NCBI RefSeq assembly: GCF_012932495.1
Contig: NZ_JABCNG010000002.1
Location: forward strand, 1 to 64,000
DNA length: 64,000 nt
Source of the DNA: Novosphingobium sp. SG919
Lineage (GTDB): Bacteria; Pseudomonadota; Alphaproteobacteria; Sphingomonadales; Sphingomonadaceae
Direction of reading: 5' to 3'
Shown here one piece after another: positions 1-8,037 of the stretch. Numbering within the stretch: position 1 is the stretch's first letter; each line of letters opens with the position of its first letter. A program made the position numbers and the translations under genes. Below the pieces are notes generated by a model. It did no database searches, was not told the origin of the DNA, and saw only the letters and a list, made by a program, of their open reading frames with translations.

Positions 1-105
1 CAGCGTCGAAAGCACTTGAAATATGTAAGATATTCCTGCGCGCTTTCTCCTCGCGACGGGGCCTTTGGCCTCAAACCTCGGGGGCGCCATTTATGCGTTC
101 ACGAC

Positions 106-1749
106 CTAAGCCGGGTTGGCCTCGACACCGCGCAACTGCGCCTCCATGATCTTGCGCATCTCGAATTTCTGCGCCTTGCCCGTCACCGTCATGGCAAAGC
201 GTTCGACGATGCGGATATGCGCAGGCACCTTGAAATGGGCAATGCGGCCTTGGCAATGCGCGCGCACGGCGGCTTCGTCGATCGTTGCCCCCGGACGCGG
301 GATGATCCAGGCACACACTGCCTCGCCGAACCGGTCATCCGCCACGCCAAAGACCTGCGCGTCGAGCACTTCGGGATGGCTGAGGAGAAATTCCTCGATC
401 TCGCGCGGGTAGATGTTTTCCCCGCCGCGAATGATCATGTCCTTGATGCGCCCGGTGATGCGGATATAGCCCTGGGCGTCCATCGTGGCGAGGTCGCCCG
501 AATGCATCCAGCCATCGGCGTCGATCGCCTCGGCGGTCTTTTGCGGATCGCCCCAATAGCCGCGCATCACCGCATAGCCGCGCGAGCAATATTCGCCCTG
601 CACGCCCACGGGCACCACGGCGCCATCGCTGTCCACGATCTTGGCCTGGGCATGGGGATGCACGCGGCCCACGGTTTCCACGCGCTCTGCCACCGGATCG
701 GTCCGCGCCGTCTGGGTGGTCAGCGGGCTAGTTTCGGTCATGCCATAGCCGATGGTGACTTCGGCCATATTGAGCCGCTCCATCACCGCGCGCATCACGC
801 TGACCGGGCACGGCGATCCGGCCATGATCCCGGTACGCAGGGTGGAAACGTCATAGGTGCCTGCCTCCAGCTGGGCGAGCACGCCGATGAACATCGTGGG
901 CACGCCGTGCAGTGCGGTGCAGCCTTCGGCGCTCACCGCCTCCAGCACCAGGCGCGGATCGAACGCTTCGCCTGGATAGACCATCGCCGCCCCACTGGTC
1001 AGCGCCGCCAGATTGCCCAGCACCATGCCAAAGCAATGGTACAGCGGCACCGGAATGCACAGCCGGTCTGCCGGCCCCAGGCCCATGGTGCGACCGCTGA
1101 ACAGGCCATTGTTCAGGATGTTGTGATGCGTCAGCGTGGCGCCCTTGGGAAAGCCGGTAGTGCCGCTGGTAAACTGGATGTTGATCGCATCGTGCGGATC
1201 GAGCTCGGCCTCGGCCAGGTCGAGCGCCGCCCGGTCCGCCTCTGCCCGCAGGGCCTGCCAGGGCAGGAAGCCATCGAATGCTTCAGCGCCCAGCGCCACT
1301 TTATGTTCCAGGGACGGCAGGCGCTCCGGCCCCAGTTCGCGCAGCATCGCCACATAGTCGCTGCTCTTGAACCGGGGCGCCAGCACCAGCAGGCGACAGC
1401 CCACCTTGTTGAGCGCGTATTCCACCTCGCTGGTGCGATAGGCCGGGTTGATCGTCACCAGGATCGCGCCGATCCGCGCGGTGGCAAACTGGATCACCGT
1501 CCATTCCGCGCCATTGGGTGCCCAGATGCCCACCCGATCGCCCTTGGCAATGCCCAGCGCCAACAGGCCGGTGGCCACCTGGTCCACTTCGGCGTCCAGC
1601 TCTGCCCAGGTCCAGCGCAGGCCCTGGTGGCGCGAAACCAGCGCCAGGCCATCAGCCCATTCCTGCCCAGCGCGGCGCAGCGCCTGCCCGATGGTCAGGT
1701 TCAGCAGGGGCTCGTCGGTCGGCCCCACGGCATGGGATAGCGCGCTCAT
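106..1749 (-). CDS. AMP-binding acyl-CoA synthetase (amine operon, last gene)
   Basis: Predicted 547-residue fatty-acid/aryl-acid CoA ligase of the ANL superfamily, which activates a carboxylate to acyl-AMP and then to acyl-CoA in the cytoplasm. The P-loop FTSGTTGFPKG lies near residues 193-203, followed by the GYGMTETSP motif, the HSGDL and GRIKDMIIRGGENIYP hinge motifs, and the C-terminal catalytic lysine in VTGKAQKFE. The length is typical. Its ATG overlaps the TGA of the upstream aldehyde dehydrogenase (ATGA), so the two are translationally coupled. This places it last in the amine-oxidation operon, where it would activate the acid made from the amine-derived aldehyde. The chain length or aromaticity of the substrate cannot be read from the sequence. 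The 105 bases beyond its stop, to the window edge, hold no recognisable gene. Confidence 0.93.
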   Translation of the reverse strand: MSALSHAVGPTDEPLLNLTIGQALRRAGQEWADGLALVSRHQGLRWTWAELDAEVDQVATGLLALGIAKGDRVGIWAPNGAEWTVIQFATARIGAILVTINPAYRTSEVEYALNKVGCRLLVLAPRFKSSDYVAMLRELGPERLPSLEHKVALGAEAFDGFLPWQALRAEADRAALDLAEAELDPHDAINIQFTSGTTGFPKGATLTHHNILNNGLFSGRTMGLGPADRLCIPVPLYHCFGMVLGNLAALTSGAAMVYPGEAFDPRLVLEAVSAEGCTALHGVPTMFIGVLAQLEAGTYDVSTLRTGIMAGSPCPVSVMRAVMERLNMAEVTIGYGMTETSPLTTQTARTDPVAERVETVGRVHPHAQAKIVDSDGAVVPVGVQGEYCSRGYAVMRGYWGDPQKTAEAIDADGWMHSGDLATMDAQGYIRITGRIKDMIIRGGENIYPREIEEFLLSHPEVLDAQVFGVADDRFGEAVCAWIIPRPGATIDEAAVRAHCQGRIAHFKVPAHIRIVERFAMTVTGKAQKFEMRKIMEAQLRGVEANPA

Positions 1750-3149
1750 CGCTTGATGTTCACCACTTGCACCTGGGCATATTCGGCCAGGCCTTCCACG
1801 CCCTGCTCCACGCCCAGGCCCGATTGCTTGAAGCCGGCCATGGGAATGTGCGGGCCGATCGCCAGGTGCTGGTTCACCCACACCTGCCCGCTGTCGATCC
1901 GCGCGGCGATATCGGCGGCGCGGCCCACATCGGCCGACCAGACCGAGCCGCCCAGGCCATAGTCGCTGGCATTGGCGCGCGCGATCACGTCTTCCACGTC
2001 ATCGAATTTCACCAGCGGCAGGATCGGGCCGAACTGCTCCTCGTCCACGATCTTCATCCCGTCGGTCACATCGCGCACGATCGTGGGCGCGATGAAATAG
2101 CCGGCGCGTTCCATCGCCGCGCCCCCGGCAATAATGACGCCATCGGCGCGCGCGCTATCGAGGAAACCCTTGATCTTGTCGAACTGCATCGCGTTCTGAA
2201 TCGGGCCGATCTGGGTGCCCTGCTCCAGCCCGTCGCCCACCACGGCCTCTTGCGCCAGGCGGGCGAGTTCGGCGGCCATGGCATCATAGATATCGGCGTG
2301 GACATAGGCGCGCTTGATTGCCAGGCACACTTGCCCGCAATTGAGGAAGGCATTGGCAAAGATCGCCTTGGCCGTCTCGCGCACGTCAACATCGTCCAGC
2401 ACGATGGCCGGGTCGTTGCCGCCCAGTTCCAGCGTCACGCGCTTGAGCGTGTCGGCCCCGTTGGCGGCAATGCGCTTGCCCGTGGCGGTCGATCCGGTGA
2501 AGCCGATCTTGGCCACGTCGGGATGCGCCGTCAGATGCGGTCCCAGGTCATTGGCATCGGTGATCACGTTGACCACGCCGGCGGGAAATACCTGCGCACA
2601 GATTTCGCCCAGCAGCAGCGCGCTGGCCGGCGTGGTGGGTGCGGGCTTGAGCACGATGGCATTGCCCGCCAGCGTCGCCGGGCCGATCTTCCACAGCGCC
2701 ACCAGCAGCGGGAAATTCCACGCGATGATCCCCACCACCACGCCCAGGGGCCGGTGCTTGACAACGATATGCCCGGCGGCATCGTCCTGGATGACCCGAT
2801 CTTCCAGGCCCAGCGTGGCATAGTGGCGCAGGAAGCCCTGCGTCCAGGCCACTTCGCCCTGCGCCTCGGGCAGGGGTTTGCCCTGTTCCTGCGTCAAGAG
2901 GCGGGCAAATTCATCGGCCCGCGCGCCGATGGCATCGGCCAGATCGAGCAGCACCTGCTGCCGCGTGGCCAGCGGCGTGGCGCCCCAGGCCGGCTGCGCC
3001 GCCTTGGCCGCCGCGATCGCGGCATCGGCCTGCGCCACGCTGGCGCGCGGCACGGTGAGGAAGGCTTCCCCCGTGGCCGGGTTGATCACGTCCATCGTCA
3101 TGTCGCCCGCCACCAGGGCGCCGCCGATCAGCATTTTCATCTCAGGCAT
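1746..3149 (-). CDS. NAD(P)-dependent aldehyde dehydrogenase
   Basis: A 467-residue member of the aldehyde dehydrogenase superfamily, oxidising an aldehyde to the carboxylate in the cytoplasm. Visible hallmarks are the oxyanion-hole Asn in AWNFPL (about residue 145), the Rossmann segment GFTGSTATGK, the general-base Glu in TLELGG (about 241) and the catalytic Cys in CGQVCLA (about 275). The start at 3149 is preferred because GGAGAG sits six bases upstream; an ATG 15 bases further up (3164) is also in frame. Its stop overlaps the start of the acyl-CoA synthetase. Since the operon begins with a TTQ amine dehydrogenase that releases an aldehyde, the likely substrate is that aldehyde (for example a phenylacetaldehyde-type product). 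This is inference from context. Confidence 0.93.
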   Translation of the reverse strand: MPEMKMLIGGALVAGDMTMDVINPATGEAFLTVPRASVAQADAAIAAAKAAQPAWGATPLATRQQVLLDLADAIGARADEFARLLTQEQGKPLPEAQGEVAWTQGFLRHYATLGLEDRVIQDDAAGHIVVKHRPLGVVVGIIAWNFPLLVALWKIGPATLAGNAIVLKPAPTTPASALLLGEICAQVFPAGVVNVITDANDLGPHLTAHPDVAKIGFTGSTATGKRIAANGADTLKRVTLELGGNDPAIVLDDVDVRETAKAIFANAFLNCGQVCLAIKRAYVHADIYDAMAAELARLAQEAVVGDGLEQGTQIGPIQNAMQFDKIKGFLDSARADGVIIAGGAAMERAGYFIAPTIVRDVTDGMKIVDEEQFGPILPLVKFDDVEDVIARANASDYGLGGSVWSADVGRAADIAARIDSGQVWVNQHLAIGPHIPMAGFKQSGLGVEQGVEGLAEYAQVQVVNIKR

Positions 3150-3223
3150 CGCTCTCTCCGTCATCGCTTGTCGCGTTGACCAGGCGGGCGCTCTTGCGTC
3201 ACCTTCGCCCGGCCCGCAGTCTA

Positions 3224-5422
3224 TCAGAACTTGGCGCCCACCGTCACACCGTAGGTGCGCGGATTGCCGATATGGTTGTAATCGAACCCGAACCCCGCCA
3301 GCAGATCGACGCGCGAGGTGAAATAGAGCTTGTTGCCCAGGTTCTTGGCCCAGGCCGACGCGGAATAGCGCCCATCCGCGCTTTCCCAGTCGATATGCCC
3401 GCTCACCAGGGCATAGCCCTTCTGTTCGAGCCGGGCGATGTTGATCACCTCGAAATATTGGCTCGATTGATAGGCCACTTCGGGATGCAGCGACACCGCG
3501 CCCCAACCGCCCTTGGCCACCGTCAGGTCGATCCCCGCGTTGAACGTCAGGTCCGGCGCGTTGGACAGCTTGCGCCCGGCCACATCCGTGCCGCTGACCG
3601 TTCCTTTCTGGATGCGGGCAGACAGCAGCCCCAACCCGGCGCGCAGCGAAAGCGCATCGCTGGCGCGCACGCTCAATTCGGCTTCGGCGCCATAGATCCG
3701 GCTCTTGGGAATGTTGAGCAGGGTCTGCGCGGCCGTGCTGGGATCGACGTTGATGAACTGCTGGTTGCGATAGTCGTAATAGAACGCCGCCATGTTGAGC
3801 GTAATGCGCCGGTCCCACGCCCGCGTCTTGGCGCCCACTTCATAGGACGTCACCTGCTCGGCCTTGGCCACGCTCAATTCGCTGGGATCGAAGAAGGCCT
3901 GGGCGTTGAAACTGGGCGCGCGGTAGCCCCGGCTGACGCTGGCATAGAGCAGCGCGCCGCTCGCCAGCTTGTAATCCAGCCCGATCTTGCCGGACAGGTT
4001 ATCGGTCTTGAAGCGCAGGGTGGAATTGGGAATGAGGTTCATGACCAGCACGTCGTCATAGCCATAGGCGTTCGACGTGAAGCCGCTTTGCGAGCCGGTA
4101 TCGTGGGTAAAGCGCAGGCCGCCGCGCAAGGTCAGCGCATCGGTCAGCTTGTACTTGAGGTCGCTGTAGAGCGCGACGCTCTTCTTCACTTGGTCGAACC
4201 GGTTGCTCACCTTGCAGGCCAGCGGGAAACCGTCAGCGCAATCGGCGGCGGTAATCGCGCCATCGCCGTTCACGTCGTCATCCGTGGCGATTTCGAACGA
4301 GGTGCTGTTGAACACTTTCTCGCGGTTGAAATAGACGCCAAGGATGAAATCGAACGGTCCGCCGAAATTGCTGGTCAGGCGCAAGTCCTGGGCAAACTGG
4401 CTGGCCTTGTCGTAATAGGGAATTTCCAGCAGGCGCGTGGCCGTGCCGTCGGTATCCTCGCGAAAGAACAGCGTGCCGGCGTCATAGCTCGTGATGCTGG
4501 TCAGCGCGAGCGCATCGGTAAGATCGATATTGGCGGTCAGCGCCACCGAATTGGTCACCGCGCGGCGCCGCGTCGCCACGTCGCTAGCGATCTGCCAGGT
4601 GGAAAGCCCGGCCCGGTTGCTCGCCTCGGGCTGGGCATAGATGCCATAGTTGTGCGGGTTCTGGAACGAGTGCGACGCGCGCAAGGTAAAGCGCACGCCA
4701 TCGCGCGGCTCCCACTTCAAAGTGCCGCGCACCGCCCATTCGCGCGTTTCCGCCAGGTCCGGCATGCCGGGCACCACGTTCTTGAACCAGCCATCGGCAC
4801 GGGCGAACGTGCCCGCCACGCGCAGCGCGGCCTTGTCGCCCAGCGGCACATTGACCGCGCCGTTCAGGTCCACCCGGTTGTAATTGCCATAGCCGGCGTT
4901 GAAATAGCCGCTGGTGTCATTGAGCTTGGCATCGCGGCTGATGATGTTCACCGCCCCGCCGGTGGTGTTCTTGCCATAGAGCGTGCCCTGCGGCCCGCGC
5001 AGCACTTCCACCCGTTCCAGGTCGTACATCGCCACGCCCAGGAACGCGAAGTTGCCCTTGTAGACTTCGTCGTAATAGGTCGCCACGGGGCTGGACTGAT
5101 TGAGGCTGTAGTCCGACATCGAAACGCCGCGCAGGGCAAAGATCGGCGTGTTGTCCCCCACGATGCTGGTCAACTGCAGGTTGGCCACTTTGGTCACCAG
5201 GCTATCCACATTGGTGATACGCGATTTGGCCAGCTGATCGCCGCCAACGGCTGAAACCGAAATCGGCACCGATTGCAGGTTTTCCGATCGCTTGGCCGCC
5301 GTCACCACGATTTCGCCCGGCGCCGCAGCGGCATCCTGGGGTTGTGGCGCCGTTTGTGCTTGCACGGGGTCTGCCATGGCGATCGCGGCCAATGCCACCC
5401 CGCCGAAAACGTGCTTCCTCAT
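3224..5422 (-). CDS. TonB-dependent outer-membrane receptor
   Basis: A 732-residue TonB-dependent receptor. It has a signal peptide ending near PVQAQ (about residue 23), a TonB-box-like EIVVTA at 37-42, a plug domain with the LERVEVLRGPQGTLYG signature and NTTGGAVNI, and a 22-strand-type beta-barrel ending in the C-terminal phenylalanine of VGAKF. GGAGGG lies eight bases before the ATG. It is embedded in the amine dehydrogenase operon, between the cytochromes and the aldehyde dehydrogenase, which suggests it imports the amine-containing compound or a required cofactor or metal across the outer membrane. The ligand is unknown. It resembles the iron-siderophore/secondary-metabolite type of receptor more than the carbohydrate type found elsewhere in the window. 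Confidence 0.95.
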   Translation of the reverse strand: MRKHVFGGVALAAIAMADPVQAQTAPQPQDAAAAPGEIVVTAAKRSENLQSVPISVSAVGGDQLAKSRITNVDSLVTKVANLQLTSIVGDNTPIFALRGVSMSDYSLNQSSPVATYYDEVYKGNFAFLGVAMYDLERVEVLRGPQGTLYGKNTTGGAVNIISRDAKLNDTSGYFNAGYGNYNRVDLNGAVNVPLGDKAALRVAGTFARADGWFKNVVPGMPDLAETREWAVRGTLKWEPRDGVRFTLRASHSFQNPHNYGIYAQPEASNRAGLSTWQIASDVATRRRAVTNSVALTANIDLTDALALTSITSYDAGTLFFREDTDGTATRLLEIPYYDKASQFAQDLRLTSNFGGPFDFILGVYFNREKVFNSTSFEIATDDDVNGDGAITAADCADGFPLACKVSNRFDQVKKSVALYSDLKYKLTDALTLRGGLRFTHDTGSQSGFTSNAYGYDDVLVMNLIPNSTLRFKTDNLSGKIGLDYKLASGALLYASVSRGYRAPSFNAQAFFDPSELSVAKAEQVTSYEVGAKTRAWDRRITLNMAAFYYDYRNQQFINVDPSTAAQTLLNIPKSRIYGAEAELSVRASDALSLRAGLGLLSARIQKGTVSGTDVAGRKLSNAPDLTFNAGIDLTVAKGGWGAVSLHPEVAYQSSQYFEVINIARLEQKGYALVSGHIDWESADGRYSASAWAKNLGNKLYFTSRVDLLAGFGFDYNHIGNPRTYGVTVGAKF

Positions 5423-5451
5423 GGACTTCCCTCCGCTGGTTGGTTCCCTGT

Positions 5452-5922
5452 TCAGTCCTGCTTGGTGGTAAAGCCCTCGACCAGGCGCGCTCTCGTCGCG
5501 GCACGCTCAAGCCGAAGGGGATGTTGGCGCAGTGCGCCGAGTTCGCGCGCGGTATAGGGCCGGAAATCGGCAGGCATGTGCCGCGCATCAAAGGTGTAGA
5601 GCGTCCAGTTGACCAGATTGGCGAGGCGCCGGTCATCCAAATCGGTGGTGGCAACGCCGGGCACGCGGGCAATAAAATCGCGCCCGCCCGGCACGCCCAG
5701 GAACTGGGCTACCACGCCCTGCATGGGCGGGTTGGAAACCCCGTCGCCGCTGCCATCGGGGCGGTGGCAACCCTGGCATTTCAACTGGTAATCGGTCCGC
5801 GCCTGCACCGGATCGGCCACGCCGCGCATTGCCGGCACCGGTGATGCGCGGGTGGAAACGGTGGCCAGCGTGGCCGCAAGACTGCCGGCCACAAGCACCA
5901 GGGCAAGCGGCCGAGCCTTCAT
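5452..5922 (-). CDS. Periplasmic monohaem c-type cytochrome (second of pair)
   Basis: A 156-residue class I-like cytochrome c. An N-terminal export signal (residues 1 to about 27) precedes one haem-binding motif CQGCH at 49-53, and a likely distal Met ligand lies in ARHMPADF (about 116). The ATG overlaps the TGA of the preceding cytochrome gene (ATGA), so the two are co-translated. A likely role is electron acceptor for, or relay from, the TTQ amine dehydrogenase encoded upstream, in place of an amicyanin, which is absent here. The segment after the haem pocket is rich in Arg and ends in a short charged tail. A role in TTQ maturation is possible but unproven. Confidence 0.88.
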   Translation of the reverse strand: MKARPLALVLVAGSLAATLATVSTRASPVPAMRGVADPVQARTDYQLKCQGCHRPDGSGDGVSNPPMQGVVAQFLGVPGGRDFIARVPGVATTDLDDRRLANLVNWTLYTFDARHMPADFRPYTARELGALRQHPLRLERAATRARLVEGFTTKQD

Positions 5923-6392
5923 TTGCCGCCAGCCCCGGCGTGCAGCCTCGCCACGTCGGCCGGGGCCAGGCCCGCCCCGCTTTGCCGCAGCTTGCCCACT
6001 TCCTCGGCGGCAAACGGGCGGAATGCCGGACCGGCCTTGGCCACTTGCGTGCCGACGTGGTTGAGCACGGCGGCCACGGCGCCATCGTCCAGCCCGCCCT
6101 GCGCCGGCATCACCCCGGCATAGGGCTTGCCTTCCACGGTGATCGGCCCCATCAGCCCGCGCGTGACGGCCAGCACGATATAGCGCCGCCCGGCATCCTT
6201 GGCCGCCAGGCTGCGGAAATCGGCCCCGAGCGGGGGATAGGCCCCCGGCACGCCGGCCCCGGTACGGGTGTGGCACGCGGCGCAGCGGGCAAAGACGGCG
6301 GCGCCATCGGGCGCGGCCCGCAAGGGATAGGCGCCGATCAGCGCCACGCCGCCCAGCGCGGCCGCCGCCGCCAGGATCGCCCCGCGCCTCAC
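5919..6392 (-). CDS. Periplasmic monohaem c-type cytochrome (first of pair)
   Basis: A 157-residue protein with a short hydrophobic export signal (residues 5-26), the haem motif CAACH at 37-41 and a likely Met ligand in AGVMPAQGG (about 95). The start is GTG, fixed by the GTGA overlap with the stop of the amine dehydrogenase small-subunit gene. By position, directly after the aauA-like gene, it corresponds to the small monohaem cytochrome reported after aauA in Alcaligenes faecalis (recalled from the literature). The probable role is electron transfer from the reduced TTQ of the dehydrogenase towards the respiratory chain. Gene order and haem motif are seen; the partner assignment is inferred. 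Confidence 0.9.
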   Translation of the reverse strand: MRRGAILAAAAALGGVALIGAYPLRAAPDGAAVFARCAACHTRTGAGVPGAYPPLGADFRSLAAKDAGRRYIVLAVTRGLMGPITVEGKPYAGVMPAQGGLDDGAVAAVLNHVGTQVAKAGPAFRPFAAEEVGKLRQSGAGLAPADVARLHAGAGGK

Positions 6393-6955
6393 TTGGTTTT
6401 CTCCAGCGCCACGCCGATCACGGCCGCGACCGAACAGTTGTAGACGCTGCTTTGCGACCCCAGGCACCAGTTGTAGTCGTTGTTGGACTGCGGGCGCACT
6501 TGCGGCCGGTCGCCCTCGTTGCGGTTGCACAGGCACTGCCCGCACGAGGATGTGCCGCAACAATCGTTGTAGCTGATCACATAGGCGCGGCCATCGGCCG
6601 GGTTGGTGCACGTGCCGATCCAGGTGATCGGGCTCATTTCCGTGCCCGGCGGGCAGGTGTTGACGCTGCCGCCGCAGCACGAACAGAGGAACCCGTCGAT
6701 CGCGCAATAGCGCCAGTAATCGCAGCTCGCCTGGTCGCCCGGGTCCTGTTCCAGCCCGCTGGCCATCGCCGGCCGCGCCGGGCCGCCGGGATGGGCACCG
6801 TGTCCCCCTTCACTACTGGCCGCGCGCGCCACCGGCAGCACCGGAAAGGCGGCGGCCCCGGTCATGCCCGCGCCCAGCAGGGCCAACAGCGAACGGCGGC
6901 TGGTGCCGCGCGCCACGCGGCGGGAGAACGTTTCGGTCAACTTGTCGAACCGCAT
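6389..6955 (-). CDS. aauA: TTQ-dependent amine dehydrogenase small (catalytic) subunit
   Basis: A 188-residue small subunit of a tryptophan tryptophylquinone amine dehydrogenase, which oxidises a primary amine to aldehyde plus ammonia in the periplasm. The N-terminus has a long Tat-like leader with a twin-arginine SRRSLL (residues 19-24). The two tryptophans that cross-link to form TTQ are both present, W112 in SPITWIGTC and W163 in YNWCLG. The active-site aspartate D131 (YNDCCG) and D87 (AIDGF), needed for TTQ formation in the family, are also kept. The many cysteines fit the six-disulphide fold. The motifs AIDGFLCSCCGG and PSPITWIGTC-like spacing look closer, from memory, to aromatic amine dehydrogenase (aau) than to methylamine dehydrogenase (mau). 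The symbol therefore carries that uncertainty. Confidence 0.92.
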   Translation of the reverse strand: MRFDKLTETFSRRVARGTSRRSLLALLGAGMTGAAAFPVLPVARAASSEGGHGAHPGGPARPAMASGLEQDPGDQASCDYWRYCAIDGFLCSCCGGSVNTCPPGTEMSPITWIGTCTNPADGRAYVISYNDCCGTSSCGQCLCNRNEGDRPQVRPQSNNDYNWCLGSQSSVYNCSVAAVIGVALEKTK

Positions 6956-6958
6956 GGC

Positions 6959-7549
6959 TCAGGCCTCCTTGTGGCGGCGGGCGAGGAAGTCCTGGATCGA
7001 GGCGACGCCCCGCTCCTTGGCTTCGAACAGGCTTTCAAGATGTTCGCGGCTGTTGATGAGGCCGAGCGAGGCAACGCGCCCCTCTTCGTCCAGCAGCACG
7101 GCATAGGGCAGCTTGGCGACGCCGAACGCGCGGCCCAGCGCTTCGCTCAAGACCATCGGCAGCGCGTCGAGGCCGTGCTCGCGCGCCATGGCGCGATAGG
7201 CGCTCTTGCTGCCATCGCCGGCCACCACCACGTCAAGCCAGCTGGCCTCGGCCCGCGCCGAACTGCGCAGCACCGGCAGCAGGGACTTGCACATCGGGCA
7301 TTCGGGCGAAGCGAAGAACAGCAGCTGGCTGCGCCCCTGGCGCGTGCCACCGATGGCCACCGGGGCGCCATCCACATCGGCCAGCGTCATCGGCGTCGCC
7401 TTTTCACCCACGGCCACGGTCTGGTGCAGCGTGAGCGCGCCGGCCGGGGCAATGCGTTCGTGCAGCACGCCCACCTGGCGGGCGAGCGCGGCAATCAGCA
7501 GCGCCTGGATAATCACGGCGGTCCACAACAGGATCTGGCTGGTCAGCAT
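6959..7549 (-). CDS. aauD: AauD/MauD-type thioredoxin-like disulphide protein
   Basis: A 196-residue membrane-anchored thioredoxin-fold protein of the MauD family, needed for disulphide formation or isomerisation in the cysteine-rich small subunit. One N-terminal membrane helix (about residues 4-24) is followed by a periplasmic domain with the redox motif CPMC at 84-87 and a cis-Pro region in AKLPYAVLLDE. I chose the ATG at 7549 because GGAGG lies eight bases upstream and it forms a TGATG junction with the stop of aauE; another in-frame ATG at 7564 would overlap aauE by 16 bases. It sits directly upstream of the small-subunit gene, as in known mau and aau clusters. Confidence 0.92.
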   Translation of the reverse strand: MLTSQILLWTAVIIQALLIAALARQVGVLHERIAPAGALTLHQTVAVGEKATPMTLADVDGAPVAIGGTRQGRSQLLFFASPECPMCKSLLPVLRSSARAEASWLDVVVAGDGSKSAYRAMAREHGLDALPMVLSEALGRAFGVAKLPYAVLLDEEGRVASLGLINSREHLESLFEAKERGVASIQDFLARRHKEA

Positions 7550-8037
7550 CACGCGGTCCTCCATGCAGGGCGGGGCGTGGCGAGCAATTCGCTCAAGCCC
7601 AGGTACAAAGCCAAAAAGCCGGCAGCGGCGAACGGCGCATCAAGCGTGAACGGCGCTGCCGGCAGGGTGGAAAGGATGAGGGCCAGCGCGCTCAGCGCCG
7701 CCGCGCGCGCCACGATGGCGGCACTCACCGGCTTGGCGCGGGCGGCCAGGTCACACCCGCAATCGAGTGTCTGCCCGCGCTTGCGCCACAGCGCGATGGC
7801 ATAGGCCGCCCAGATCGCGGCCGCGAGCAGCGCGCCCACGGCGTGGAGCGGCGAGGTTACCAGGAACACGGCGGCGGCCATCTCGCCAGCACCGGCGAGC
7901 AGCAGAACCACGGGTCCAAGCGCGGCGCTCGTACCCGCCAGCCGCGCCGCCACCGGCGCCAGCCGATCGCGAGCCAAGGCCTTGTGCGCGGCCGATCCGG
8001 CCAGCAGCATGGCGCAAAACAGGTTGAGCGCCATCAT
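7549..8037 (-). CDS. aauE: AauE/MauE-type integral membrane maturation protein
   Basis: A 162-residue, four- to five-helix membrane protein matching the MauE family, which works with MauD in export, folding or disulphide formation of the amine dehydrogenase small subunit. Hydrophobic segments lie around residues 5-20, 38-60, 65-83, 105-125 and 135-152. A conserved-looking cysteine motif LDCGCDL near residue 93 could pass electrons to or from the CPMC of the neighbouring thioredoxin-like protein. The start overlaps the stop of aauB (ATGA) and the stop abuts the start of aauD. The order B-E-D-A is the canonical core of both methylamine and aromatic amine dehydrogenase clusters. Confidence 0.9.
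   Translation of the reverse strand: MMALNLFCAMLLAGSAAHKALARDRLAPVAARLAGTSAALGPVVLLLAGAGEMAAAVFLVTSPLHAVGALLAAAIWAAYAIALWRKRGQTLDCGCDLAARAKPVSAAIVARAAALSALALILSTLPAAPFTLDAPFAAAGFLALYLGLSELLATPRPAWRTA

Noticed and set aside
58..72. A GGCC/GGCC stem near the left edge as a terminator for the amine operon.
   Set aside because: Only four clean base pairs with one mismatch and no T-run; too weak to call.
16..1740. A long plus-strand reading frame opposite the acyl-CoA synthetase gene.
   Set aside because: Its protein is a low-complexity His/Arg/Ala-rich sequence with no family features, as expected opposite a GC-rich real gene; the minus-strand protein has complete ligase motifs.
5452..6392. The two cytochrome genes as a single broken MauG (dihaem) gene.
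   Set aside because: Each has its own export signal, start overlap and Met ligand, and together they lack the size and the linker expected of a frameshifted MauG; the genes look intact.
6389..6955. Naming the small subunit mauA (methylamine dehydrogenase).
   Set aside because: Motifs around the first TTQ tryptophan and the gene set B-E-D-A plus cytochrome without mauG, mauM, mauN or amicyanin fit the aromatic amine dehydrogenase pattern better, though without a tree this is not final.
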